Positions 46,121 to 54,878 of a stretch of DNA of 64,000 bases are shown here, in pieces. The DNA lies in assembly GCA_017561825.1 (NCBI GenBank), contig JAFZBK010000069.1:1-64000 (forward strand), read 5' to 3'. The notes beneath the pieces are model-generated. The model ran no database searches. It had not been told where the DNA came from and saw nothing but the letters and a program-made list of their open reading frames with translations. Both the position numbers and the translations under genes were made by a program. The number at the start of each line of letters is the position of its first letter. Position 1 is the first letter of the stretch. This DNA comes from Prevotella sp. Its GTDB lineage: Bacteria > Bacteroidota > Bacteroidia > Bacteroidales > Bacteroidaceae.

Positions 46121-46600
46121 TCACTTCTCACACATCACTTCAACCATTCTTGCTCTCACCATCTTTCTGGCTCTGCTGAGTGCTTTCCGCACTGCCACCT
46201 CGGTGGAGCCGATGAGATCGGCGATTTCCTTCATCTCCATGCCCTCCATGTGACGCAGACGGATAATCGTCTGGGGCAGGTCGGGCAAACTCTCTATGAC
46301 ACGCATAGTGTCCTCCAACAACTCATGATGGGACATGTCTTCACTGATGTCAGGAATCTGCTCCACTTGCACGAACGGCTTTTTTCGTCGCACCTTATCG
46401 ATGCATTGATTCCTTGTCAGCACATGTGCCAGAGAGTCAAAGGGAATGTGTAGGGTATCTGTCATCTGCCACAGCTGCAGCAGCACATCCTGAACAATGT
46501 CCTCTGCTTCATCGGCATCTTCCAGATACCGCTTTGCTGTGATCATCAGATGGGGTCTGATGCGTACCACTTCCTGTTTGAACTCTTCCTGTGTCATCAT
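46121..46600 (-). CDS. ECF-type RNA polymerase sigma factor
   Basis: A sigma-70 family ECF protein of 158-159 residues (ATG 46600 or 46597). Region 2 is visible in ITAKRYLEDADEAEDIVQDVLLQLW and region 4 in LPDLPQTIIRLRHMEGMEMKEIADLIGSTEVAVRKALSRARK. It heads a four-gene operon with an anti-sigma-like protein, a DUF6108-like protein and a barrel-like protein. It probably directs that operon plus an envelope-stress regulon. The frame upstream of 46600 crosses the promoter box. Confidence 0.92.
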   Translation of the reverse strand: MMTQEEFKQEVVRIRPHLMITAKRYLEDADEAEDIVQDVLLQLWQMTDTLHIPFDSLAHVLTRNQCIDKVRRKKPFVQVEQIPDISEDMSHHELLEDTMRVIESLPDLPQTIIRLRHMEGMEMKEIADLIGSTEVAVRKALSRARKMVRARMVEVMCEK

Positions 46601-46643
46601 GACTTGTTTACCCTTATTACGTAAGATTGCGGGATTTGTGACA

Positions 46644-46651
46644 CAAAAATA
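46644..46651 (-). promoter_or_regulatory. Promoter -7 box of the sigma-factor operon
   Basis: TATTTTTG on the minus strand, 43 bases before the ATG at 46600. It is of housekeeping type; no second, ECF-type promoter was recognised. Confidence 0.5.
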
Positions 46652-46714
46652 CAAAAAAAATATCTTTTTCTATCTTTTCATGGGAAATATAGGCTTTTTT
46701 ATTTTGTTTTTTCG

Positions 46715-46722
46715 TACCTTTG
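46715..46722 (+). promoter_or_regulatory. Promoter -7 box of the CoA-transferase gene
   Basis: TACCTTTG followed by TGCGC, 38 bases before the ATG; divergent from the sigma operon. Confidence 0.6.
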
Positions 46723-46760
46723 TGCGCAAATAACAAACAATCACATTCTTAATAATAGAT

Positions 46761-48266
46761 ATGGGTTATACACGTATGACTGCTGCCGAGGCTGCAGCAC
46801 TGATTAAAAACAATGAGAACCTGGCACTCAGCGGTTTCACTCCTGCTGGTGTTGCCAAGGCTGTGACAAAAGAGCTGGCTAAGATTGCCGTGAAAGAGCA
46901 TGAAGCTGGAAGAGAATTCAAGGTAGGGATCTTCACGGGTGCTTCTACAGGACAGAGCACTGATGGTGATCTGGCTAATGCACAGGCTATCAAGTACCGT
47001 GCTCCTTACACCACCAATCCCGATTTCCGTAAGCATGTGAACCTGGGTGAGATTCCTTACAACGACCTGCACTTGAGTCATATGGCACAGGAGTTGCGCT
47101 ATGGCTTCTATGGAGATGTTGACTGGGCCATCCTCGAGGTGTGCGACATTGAAGAGGTGGGTAATGACTATCATGTATTCCTGACTGCTGCTGGTGGTAT
47201 CTCTCCCACTGCTGCCCGTCTGGCCAAGCATGTGATCCTGGAGCTGAACTCGTTCCACAATCCGAATGCGAAGTACATCCACGACGTTTATGAGCCGCTG
47301 GATCCTCCTTATCGCAAGGCAACCCCCATCGAGCATGTTAGCGACCGCATCGGCGTTCCCTATGTATCTATCCCCAAAGAGAAGGTGGTGGGCGTTGTGG
47401 AGTGTAATATCCCCGATGAGGCCCGCGCCTTCAAGGACAGTGATCCTGTTACCGATAAGATCGGCTTCCTCACCGCAGAGTTCCTCGTTGAGGAGATGCA
47501 CAAAGGTCGTATCCCTAAGGAGTTCCTGCCCCTGCAGAGTGGTGTGGGATCCACAGCCAATGCTATCTTAGGTGCACTGGGTCAAGATAAGCACGTGCCC
47601 GACTTCAACATCTACACTGAAGTACTGCAGGATTCTGTAGTAGCCATGATGCTCAACGGTCGTGTAAAGGATGCTTCTGCTTGCTCACTGACAGTATCCA
47701 ATGAGTGTTTGATGCAGGTATATGATAACATGGACTACTTCAAGAACCACCTGACACTCCGTCAGAGTGAGATCTCCAACAGTCCTGAGATTATTCGCCG
47801 CTTAGGTGTCATCGCTATCAATACTGCCATTGAGGCCGACCTCTACGGTAATGTGAACTCTACACATATCAGCGGAACAAAGATGATGAACGGTATCGGC
47901 GGATCAGGTGACTTCATCCGCAATGCCTACCTCTCTATCTTTACTTGTCCTTCTGTGGCTAAGGGTGGTGTGATCTCTTCGATTGTGCCGTTCGTCAGTC
48001 ATCAGGACAGCTCAGAGCATGATGTGAACATCATCGTGACCGAGCAGGGTATTGCCGACCTCCGTGGTAAGGGTCCCATCCAGCGTGCAGAGACCATCAT
48101 CGAGAACTGTGCACATCCTGACTACAAGCAGTTGTTGTGGGATTACCTGAAGATTGCCAAGATGGGACAGACTCGTCATAACCTGCCTGCTGCCTTCGCT
48201 ATGCACGATACGCTGGCTCGCAAGGGTGATATGAAACTCACAGATTTCGCAGAATACGTGAAATAA
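46761..48266 (+). CDS. Acetyl-CoA hydrolase/transferase, succinyl-CoA:acetate CoA-transferase type
   Basis: A 501-residue class I CoA-transferase of the AarC/Cat1 type, which exchanges CoA between succinyl-CoA or acetyl-CoA and a carboxylate. LALSGFTPAGVAKAV near the N terminus, GVGSTANAILGAL, and the glutamate segment DFNIYTEVLQDSVVAMM (catalytic Glu) fit the family. NIIVTEQGIADLRGKGP lies near the C terminus. In a fermenter it would conserve CoA while making acetate or succinate. Length and motifs cannot fix the acceptor. The sequence shows strong codon bias for high expression and is followed by a good terminator. Confidence 0.9.
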   Translation: MGYTRMTAAEAAALIKNNENLALSGFTPAGVAKAVTKELAKIAVKEHEAGREFKVGIFTGASTGQSTDGDLANAQAIKYRAPYTTNPDFRKHVNLGEIPYNDLHLSHMAQELRYGFYGDVDWAILEVCDIEEVGNDYHVFLTAAGGISPTAARLAKHVILELNSFHNPNAKYIHDVYEPLDPPYRKATPIEHVSDRIGVPYVSIPKEKVVGVVECNIPDEARAFKDSDPVTDKIGFLTAEFLVEEMHKGRIPKEFLPLQSGVGSTANAILGALGQDKHVPDFNIYTEVLQDSVVAMMLNGRVKDASACSLTVSNECLMQVYDNMDYFKNHLTLRQSEISNSPEIIRRLGVIAINTAIEADLYGNVNSTHISGTKMMNGIGGSGDFIRNAYLSIFTCPSVAKGGVISSIVPFVSHQDSSEHDVNIIVTEQGIADLRGKGPIQRAETIIENCAHPDYKQLLWDYLKIAKMGQTRHNLPAAFAMHDTLARKGDMKLTDFAEYVK

Positions 48267-48289
48267 AATCACGATTTATACATAAAGAA

Positions 48290-48320
48290 GGTGGGAACTT
48301 GTCGTTCTCACCTTTTTTTT
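48290..48320 (+). terminator. Terminator of the CoA-transferase gene
   Basis: Nine-bp stem GGTGGGAAC (48290-48298) with GTTCTCACC (48304-48312, one G-U pair), five-base loop, then eight T residues. Confidence 0.9.
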
Positions 48321-48364
48321 ATTATTTTGAAACATCCTTTGTAGTATTATTAAAGATAAATGAT

Positions 48365-48372
48365 TATCTTTG
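48365..48372 (+). promoter_or_regulatory. Promoter -7 box of the xylanase operon
   Basis: TATCTTTG followed by CATCG, 40 bases before the ATG at 48413. The nearest TTTG is 23 bases upstream, longer than the usual 19-20. Confidence 0.55.
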
Positions 48373-48412
48373 CATCGTTTTTCAACAGAATTATCAAATA
48401 ACTAAAAACAAT

Positions 48413-51073
48413 ATGTACAAAAAAGCTATGAACAAAATTCTGAACATTGTTCGGGAACAGATGTCTGTCTGTGCCCTGACTCTCATCGCGTGCCTTGCAC
48501 CCATGAAGGCGCATGCACAGCTGTCATCCAACCCAGATAAGTTCTTGGGAAACATCACCACAAGGTACCAAATGGATGCTGGTGGCGGCGTGGAGAAGTT
48601 CTACCAACTTTGGAACCAGGTGACCCCAGAGAATGAATCAAAATGGGGATCGGTAGAAGGTACAAGAGGTAGTTTTAACTGGGGATGCGACACACCCTTC
48701 AACTATGCCAAGAAATATGGGTTCACCTATAAGTTCCATGCTTTCGTTTGGGGAGCACAGTATCCCAACTGGTTTAGCACCAGTTTACCTATCAATGAGC
48801 GCTATAACGCTATTGTAACTTGGTTTGATGCCATCAAAAACAAGTATCCCGAACTGCCCTTGATCGATGTAGTGAACGAGGCAGTAGGAAATCACCAAGC
48901 TGGCAACCCCATGATGAAGGAGTCATTGGGTGGTGGTGGCAAGACAGGCTACGACTGGCTTATCAGAGCCTTTGAAATGGCTTATGAACGCTATCCCAAT
49001 GCTATTCTGATCTACAATGACTACAACACCTTCCAGTGGAATACTAACGAATATATCGACCTCGTAAGAAACATTCGCGATTTCGGTGCACCAATCGATG
49101 CCTATGGTTGTCAGTCGCACGATATGCTGAATCGAGATGAAACAGTTTTGGCTTTTTCTTCCTTCAAATCAAGTATGGACAAGTTACATGATGAGCTGAT
49201 GATGCCGATGTATAGCACGGAGTATGATGTGGGCACCACTAATGACGATAATCAGTTGAAGGCATTTAAAGAACAAATTCCCTATATGTGGGAACAAGAC
49301 TATTGTGCAGGTATCACTTTGTGGGGCTATATCTATGGTGCCACTTGGACCACCGATGGCAACTCAGGTATTATTAAGAACGGTAAGGATCGTCCTGCCA
49401 TGACCTGGCTGCGCGAGTATATGCAGACCGATGCTGCTAAGAATGCCAAGAGTCCATTCCCAGGAATGGTGAAAGAGGCATCCGTTTATGTAAGACCAGC
49501 TGATATGTATGTGGCCAAAGGAGACATACTGCCCATCAAGGTACGTGCAAGCATGGCCACCAAGACCATTGAGAAGATCGACCTCTTTGTAGGCGAGGAA
49601 CAAATTGCCACACTGACAGAGGCTCCCTATGTGACAGAATATGCTGTTCCTGCTGATGCTGCTACAGGCTGGAAGAAACTGAAGGCTGTTGTTACAGCTT
49701 CAGATGGCTCTACCTATGAGCGCTTGTCACGTTTTAATGTGCTTAATTCTACAGAGTTGAGATCTCCTTTCAATGAAACGGCAGCAGCTATTCCTGGCAC
49801 CATCAACGTGACAGAATATGACAAAGGTGCACAGAAGGTTACTTACAACAAAGCATCACGCTCTGTTGCATCAATGCAAGATGACGGCTGGATGGAATAT
49901 ACTGTCGATGTGAAAGAGGATGGACTCTACTCATTCGATGCAGAGGTTGCCTCTACAAGTTCTTCTGGTGTCTTCCATCTTGCAGAGTACTCTCTCGATG
50001 GACTGGAATACCTCTCTGATTTCATAGCAGTGCCTAAGACTGGTAGCAAAGACAAATTCCAGGCCATGCATTATACACTCAAGAAAGAACTGAAAGCTGG
50101 TCTTCATAGAATCTGTCTGAACATCGATAAAGGCGGCTTCTATCTCAAGAGTCTCACCTTCCAAAAGGATAGTCAGAGCGATGATCTTGACGTTAGCTTC
50201 TCAGAAGATAGTCCTTTAGGTATTCTTGGTGGTGAGAAAGCCACTATCACAGTAAACGCATCGTCGAAGACAAGCACCATTGCCAATGTTAAGGTGTATG
50301 TCAATAATCTGCTGATTGCTACGTTGACAGAAGCTCCTTATACCTTTGAATATGAAGCTGAAGACCAAGGCAAATACAACATCATGGCCATCGCAACGGA
50401 TGCCAATGGCATGTCGAAGACTGCTTCATACACCCTGAGCGTTAATCCCAAGCGTGAACCGTTTGCAAAGACTGGTCCTTTTGCTATTCCTGGAACACTG
50501 CAAGCTGAGTACTACGACAAGGGTGGCGAGAGTGCTGCTTACCATGATAATGATGCCAATAATCAGGGTGATGCCAATTTCCGTTCCAATGAAGGCGTAG
50601 ATATCGTTAATGGTAATGGTGGAAGAGCCCTCGGTTATACCAGTACTGGCGAATGGGTGGAATACACCATTAATGTGAAGGATGCCGGAACCTATTCATT
50701 CAAGGCTACCGTTTCTTCTGGTGTTTCTAATTCAGGATTCTCTATCAACCTGAACAAAGACGGCAAGATTGTGAAACTGGCTGATGTCAAGGTGCCGCAG
50801 ACGGGTAGCAACAACTGGGATACCTATCGGGTTGTAGAAGGAACCTTGAGCGAACCGTTGGAAGCAGGTGAGCAGATTCTTCGTCTTGTGATTACAGGTT
50901 CCAACTGTAACATCGATAAGATTCAGTTCATCAACACAGCAACAGGTATCGTTGATTTTACCAACGATGTATCTGTATCTCTGCAAAACAGCTACGATCT
51001 CTTCGGTCGTAAGGTGAACGCTAGTTATAAGGGTATCATTATTAAGAACGGTAAAAAGGTTATCAACAAATGA
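48413..51073 (+). CDS. Modular secreted GH10 xylanase with two Ig-CBM6 repeats
   Basis: An 886-residue secreted endo-1,4-beta-xylanase. After the signal peptide (ending MKAHA-Q) comes GH10, with acid/base Glu in DVVNEAVGN (about residue 156) and nucleophile Glu in MYSTEYDVG (about 270). Two copies of an Ig-like plus CBM6-like module pair follow; both Ig copies contain IATLTEAPY. The protein ends in a short DLFGRKVN...IIIKNGKKVINK tail like type IX secretion sorting domains. It would hydrolyse xylan outside the cell. Its stop overlaps the DUF3237 start by 4 bases. The start at 48413 avoids an upstream extension crossing the promoter. Confidence 0.93.
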   Translation: MYKKAMNKILNIVREQMSVCALTLIACLAPMKAHAQLSSNPDKFLGNITTRYQMDAGGGVEKFYQLWNQVTPENESKWGSVEGTRGSFNWGCDTPFNYAKKYGFTYKFHAFVWGAQYPNWFSTSLPINERYNAIVTWFDAIKNKYPELPLIDVVNEAVGNHQAGNPMMKESLGGGGKTGYDWLIRAFEMAYERYPNAILIYNDYNTFQWNTNEYIDLVRNIRDFGAPIDAYGCQSHDMLNRDETVLAFSSFKSSMDKLHDELMMPMYSTEYDVGTTNDDNQLKAFKEQIPYMWEQDYCAGITLWGYIYGATWTTDGNSGIIKNGKDRPAMTWLREYMQTDAAKNAKSPFPGMVKEASVYVRPADMYVAKGDILPIKVRASMATKTIEKIDLFVGEEQIATLTEAPYVTEYAVPADAATGWKKLKAVVTASDGSTYERLSRFNVLNSTELRSPFNETAAAIPGTINVTEYDKGAQKVTYNKASRSVASMQDDGWMEYTVDVKEDGLYSFDAEVASTSSSGVFHLAEYSLDGLEYLSDFIAVPKTGSKDKFQAMHYTLKKELKAGLHRICLNIDKGGFYLKSLTFQKDSQSDDLDVSFSEDSPLGILGGEKATITVNASSKTSTIANVKVYVNNLLIATLTEAPYTFEYEAEDQGKYNIMAIATDANGMSKTASYTLSVNPKREPFAKTGPFAIPGTLQAEYYDKGGESAAYHDNDANNQGDANFRSNEGVDIVNGNGGRALGYTSTGEWVEYTINVKDAGTYSFKATVSSGVSNSGFSINLNKDGKIVKLADVKVPQTGSNNWDTYRVVEGTLSEPLEAGEQILRLVITGSNCNIDKIQFINTATGIVDFTNDVSVSLQNSYDLFGRKVNASYKGIIIKNGKKVINK

Positions 51074-51585
51074 AAAGAACTATATCATTAATCGCTGTGC
51101 TGCTGACATTCGTACTGAATGTCAGCGCACAGAATCAGATGGGAGCAGACGCTCCGCAGTTGGAGTTTGTCATGCAACTGAAAGTGACATTGGGAGAAAC
51201 CTACTCCTGCGGTGAGACACAACACGGTCGTCGTACCGTCATCCCTATCACGGGCGGCACCTTTGAGGGTCCTAATATCAAGGGAACCATCCTGAACGGA
51301 GGTGCTGACTACCAGTTGGCAACCGGTGGTCGTACAGAGATTGAGGCCATCTATAGCATCAAGACTGATGATGGTGTCTATATCCATATCCGTAACAGAG
51401 GTATCATCGCTTCTGGAGGTGCTGAACAAGGTGGCAGACCATCGTTCTACTTCAGATGCGCTCCTCAGTTTGAGGCACCCGCAGATAGCAAGTATGCTTG
51501 GCTGAACAACTCTCTCTTCCTCTGTGCGCCCTCGTTCTCACAAGGTTTCCAGGGCATCGTACTGAATGTTTGGAGAGTAAAATAA
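51070..51585 (+). CDS. Secreted DUF3237 protein
   Basis: A 171-residue protein with signal peptide MKRTISLIAVLLTFVLNVSAQ. The rest fits DUF3237, a small beta-barrel-like family (LEFVMQLKVTLGETYSCGE, then GGTFEGPNIKGTILNGGADYQ). Members are often linked to carbohydrate or aromatic degradation, but no reaction is known to me. Its start overlaps the xylanase stop, so it is translationally coupled to it; a role around xylan side groups is a reasonable guess only. Confidence 0.88.
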   Translation: MKRTISLIAVLLTFVLNVSAQNQMGADAPQLEFVMQLKVTLGETYSCGETQHGRRTVIPITGGTFEGPNIKGTILNGGADYQLATGGRTEIEAIYSIKTDDGVYIHIRNRGIIASGGAEQGGRPSFYFRCAPQFEAPADSKYAWLNNSLFLCAPSFSQGFQGIVLNVWRVK

Positions 51586-51598
51586 CATCAAAGGAAAA

Positions 51599-52588
51599 AT
51601 GAAAGGAGTTATGCGAGTCGGTATTATCGGAACAGGATGGATTGCCGAGAAGGCTGCCATCACGTTAAACGGACTCACAGAATGTGAATGCTATGCCGTC
51701 GCTTCGCGTTCTTTGGAGAAAGCCGAGACTTTTGCCAAGCAATGGAATATCAAGAAGGCGTATGGATCCTATAGCGAGCTTATTGCGGATGAGGCGGTTG
51801 ATCTCGTGTATGTGGGCACGCCTCATTCGCATCATTTTGATGTCACCAAAGAGGCCCTGCTGAATGATAAGCCTTGTCTGGTGGAGAAAGCTTTCATGGC
51901 TAACCGCAGACAAGCTGACGAGATTATCCAACTGGCTCATGAACGGAAGGTATTCCTTGCTGAGGCTATTTGGACACGTTATCAGCCAGTTGTCAAGATG
52001 GTGCGCGACCTGATCAGCAGCGGTCGTATAGGAACACCACGTCTTGTTACTGCCACCTTAGGCTATTCCATGGGTGATAAGCCCCGCATCATGCGTGCTG
52101 ACCTCTGCGGCGGCGCCTTGTTGGATTTAGGGGTCTATGCCCTGAACTTCGTTCGTATGTTCTTCCCCTCGAACATTATTCAGATAGAGAGTCAGTGTGT
52201 GAAGAGCAAAACGGGCATGGATCTGACAAACGCCATTAGTCTGGTATTGGAAGATGGTCTGCTTTGTAACCTGCAGTCGAGTGCTGCCTGTGTGGGTGAT
52301 AATATTGGTGTAATTGCAGGCACTGACGGTAATCTGATCATCGACAATATCAACAATCCGCAGAAGATCACCGTAAATACCCACGACCGTGAGTTCGTGG
52401 AAGATATCCATGTGCCGAAGCAGATTACAGGGTACGAGTATCAGTTCCTGGCTTGTCGTGAAGCACTGATTGAAGGATTATTGGAGCCTCGTGAGATGCC
52501 TCACGAAGAAACACTCTATATCATGCAGCTCATGGATGACTTCCGTAAGAAATGGGGCGTACACTATCCCATGGATGACATTTCCTGA
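51599..52588 (+). CDS. Gfo/Idh/MocA family sugar oxidoreductase
   Basis: A 329-residue cytoplasmic NAD(P)-dependent dehydrogenase. The Rossmann motif VGIIGTGWIAEK is at residues 7-18 and LVEKAFMANRRQ carries the EKP-like catalytic lysine region (here EKA). The C-terminal domain is the usual mixed sheet. It resembles trans-1,2-dihydrobenzene-1,2-diol/xylose dehydrogenase-like members. It lies 13 bases after DUF3237 in the xylanase operon, which suggests a released sugar or derivative as substrate. The start may be 51599 or the ATG four codons on. Confidence 0.85.
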   Translation: MKGVMRVGIIGTGWIAEKAAITLNGLTECECYAVASRSLEKAETFAKQWNIKKAYGSYSELIADEAVDLVYVGTPHSHHFDVTKEALLNDKPCLVEKAFMANRRQADEIIQLAHERKVFLAEAIWTRYQPVVKMVRDLISSGRIGTPRLVTATLGYSMGDKPRIMRADLCGGALLDLGVYALNFVRMFFPSNIIQIESQCVKSKTGMDLTNAISLVLEDGLLCNLQSSAACVGDNIGVIAGTDGNLIIDNINNPQKITVNTHDREFVEDIHVPKQITGYEYQFLACREALIEGLLEPREMPHEETLYIMQLMDDFRKKWGVHYPMDDIS

Positions 52589-52601
52589 CGAACGACATTT
52601 C

Positions 52602-53597
52602 TTATTCAGGATGCACGAACTGAATCTGTGTGCCATCCTGCCCTACTCTTAGATTCACCAAACAACCTTCCACCATCGGATAGTTCTTGCCACTATGATG
52701 CCCCACCGGGAAATCATAGCAGACGGGGATGTTGTAGTGCTGCAGGTACTCGTGAAGCATCTCGTACATATCAGCAAAACCACTCTCAGGGGCCTTGTAC
52801 TTGGAGAAATGTCCCACGATGATACCTTTCAGTTTGGAGAGGATACCACGGATTTCCAAGTGGTGAAGCATACGATCCACCTTTGACATCGACTCGTCCG
52901 TATCCTCAATAAAAAGTATCAACCCTTCATCCACACGGTTTAGGAAATCATACTCCGAACCAGCCAAGCCACAGAATACGGAGAAATTACCGCCCACCAG
53001 TATTCCTGTGGCCTCCCCGTGTTGGTTCAATGGATGTGCTGGTGCTTGATAAGTAGGAAGCACACCTTGTAACAGCTTGCGATGAATCATATTCACTGAG
53101 TCGCGCTCCCCTCGCATGGCTATGCCGTCGCACATCGAACAATGGATGCTCATCACACCTGCCGACACCTCAGCACTATGTAAAGCCGTGACATCACTGA
53201 ATCCCATTATCCACTTCGGATGATTACGGAACTCCTGTAAGGGAATACGCTGCAGCACCTGTACGGCACCATCACCCCCACGACTACAGATGATGGCTTT
53301 CACGGAAGGATCTCTCAATGCCCATAGTAAGTCAGCAGCACGTTCATCAGCCGTACCTGCGAAACCATGATAACTGCTCATAGCATGAGCACCTAATACA
53401 GGTACATAACCCCATGAGCGAAGGGTGGCACAACCTTTCGCTATGGTGGCAGAATCAGGCACGCTTGATGGTGAGATCACGGCAATCGTATCACCTGTCT
53501 TCAAAGGTACAGGCATCACGGACCGCTGAGCCTCAACACCCAAGCAAATGAGCGATGACAGTGCCAGGATGATATGTCGGATTATCCGCGGTCTCAT
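52602..53597 (-). CDS. Exported LD-carboxypeptidase (peptidase S66)
   Basis: A 331-residue LdcA-type serine peptidase that removes the terminal D-Ala from murein tetrapeptides. The catalytic serine is in MGFSDVTAL (about residue 133), the Glu in LFIEDTDESM and the His in PVGHHSGKNYPM. Unlike cytoplasmic E. coli LdcA it has an N-terminal signal-like segment (RHIILALSSLICLGVEAQ), so it probably works in the periplasm. The start overlaps the upstream SH3 gene stop by 4 bases, so they are coupled. Confidence 0.9.
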   Translation of the reverse strand: MRPRIIRHIILALSSLICLGVEAQRSVMPVPLKTGDTIAVISPSSVPDSATIAKGCATLRSWGYVPVLGAHAMSSYHGFAGTADERAADLLWALRDPSVKAIICSRGGDGAVQVLQRIPLQEFRNHPKWIMGFSDVTALHSAEVSAGVMSIHCSMCDGIAMRGERDSVNMIHRKLLQGVLPTYQAPAHPLNQHGEATGILVGGNFSVFCGLAGSEYDFLNRVDEGLILFIEDTDESMSKVDRMLHHLEIRGILSKLKGIIVGHFSKYKAPESGFADMYEMLHEYLQHYNIPVCYDFPVGHHSGKNYPMVEGCLVNLRVGQDGTQIQFVHPE

Positions 53598-54817
53598 CTC
53601 TTCTCGATCCTCACATCATTCTTCTTGATAAACAGGTAGTCATGACCTGTCTTCAGGACATAGTAGTCATTGTGCTCATCATACTGGTCGGCTATGATGG
53701 TTCCTTTCTTAACGGTAGTGAACACAGGATCATCACCTTCACCCACATAGTTCTCTCCATAGATAGGCATATTGTCGTGGTTGGCAATCAGCACGGTCTT
53801 ACCTTTGCCGTCATACCAATCCTGAGAGCCCAAATACTTATTATATACCCATCCAGTCACACCATCCACACTGATCTTGCTCCATGTGTTTCCTTTCTCA
53901 AGAAGCACACCCGAGCCAAGACCGTGCATTTGTCCATACAGTTTCGTGAGAACCTTCGACTTAGTAGAAGCCCCTGCCCTGACATTCAGGAAACCATCGT
54001 CTGAAGTAGCATAGACCACGGTAAATGCCTTCGGTTGCTGAACACCACTACTTGTCTTCGCTGCTGGCTGTCCACTAATGGCAAAGGTATAGAGATTATC
54101 GTTATAGTCAACGACATAAAGCATCTCCTTGCCGTTCTTCTCCTGCAGTTCCATGTACTCCACCTTATATACCATAGGAAGCTTACTATACACCTTACCG
54201 GTTAGCTTATCGAGCATGAACAGGAATTTCTTCTCAGAGGTGAAGCCATACGAACAGAACACATATTTGTCGTTGAGAATGAAGATGTCGTTACTTACCA
54301 GATAATCGGTTTCCCAAACAAGACGGTTATCGCCTACACTGTAGCAATAGAGCTTGCTGCCCTTACCGTTGATCATATCAGCATAGCTGGGACAAGCCAT
54401 ATTGAACAGCAGGTTGTGGTTATCTGCATCCCAACGTATATCCTGCACCTCACAATAGCTGTTGTTGGTGATATCACACAAATTCAGCACATGTAAAGGC
54501 TTTAGCTCATGGTCGTAGATGACCGCCACGAATTTATAGTCATCAGCAGCCAACGGTAATCTGAACAATCCCAGCCATCCTATGTCAATCGGTTCGGAGA
54601 TAATCAACATCAGACCTTCGGTCTCTGGAACCTTAGGCAGATCCGGACGCCTCACTTCTTCACGAAGACGATAGATATAACCATTGGGTTTGTTTTTGGT
54701 GGACACACTTTCTGTTTTCCAATCAGAACCGTAACGGTTGATGGGAATGAGTCTTTGTGCCATAACGGTGCCGAGCACCATCATCATTGCCATCAGGCAG
54801 AATACACGTTTTTTCAT
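53594..54817 (-). CDS. Secreted protein with bacterial SH3-like domain
   Basis: A 407-residue protein with signal peptide MKKRVFCLMAMMMVLGTVMAQ. The middle resembles a beta-propeller-like or beta-rich region (residues ~60-240), and about residues 268-330 form an SH3b domain (DGFLNVRAGASTKSKVLTKL, then WSKISVDGVTGWVYNKYLG). SH3b domains often bind cell-wall peptide. Coupling to an LD-carboxypeptidase gene supports a murein-linked role, although none is proven. It has no recognisable catalytic motif. Confidence 0.8.
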   Translation of the reverse strand: MKKRVFCLMAMMMVLGTVMAQRLIPINRYGSDWKTESVSTKNKPNGYIYRLREEVRRPDLPKVPETEGLMLIISEPIDIGWLGLFRLPLAADDYKFVAVIYDHELKPLHVLNLCDITNNSYCEVQDIRWDADNHNLLFNMACPSYADMINGKGSKLYCYSVGDNRLVWETDYLVSNDIFILNDKYVFCSYGFTSEKKFLFMLDKLTGKVYSKLPMVYKVEYMELQEKNGKEMLYVVDYNDNLYTFAISGQPAAKTSSGVQQPKAFTVVYATSDDGFLNVRAGASTKSKVLTKLYGQMHGLGSGVLLEKGNTWSKISVDGVTGWVYNKYLGSQDWYDGKGKTVLIANHDNMPIYGENYVGEGDDPVFTTVKKGTIIADQYDEHNDYYVLKTGHDYLFIKKNDVRIEKR

Positions 54818-54847
54818 GCTTATTGTATTTACTTATTGCATCTCTCT

Positions 54848-54875
54848 AATCCTCTTGCCTCTTACTTCTTGCTTC
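54848..54875. repeat. Four heptamers after the M3 peptidase stop
   Basis: AATCCTC, TTGCCTC, TTACTTC and TTGCTTC follow one another without a gap, three bases from the stop codon of the M3 gene. Same type and same position relative to the gene as the array at 6491-6546. Confidence 0.75.
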
Positions 54876-54878
54876 TTA

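Noticed and set aside
46644-46722. Autoregulatory ECF-type promoter before the sigma factor
   Set aside because: Only housekeeping-type boxes were recognisable; no repeated AAC-type -35 motif could be supported.
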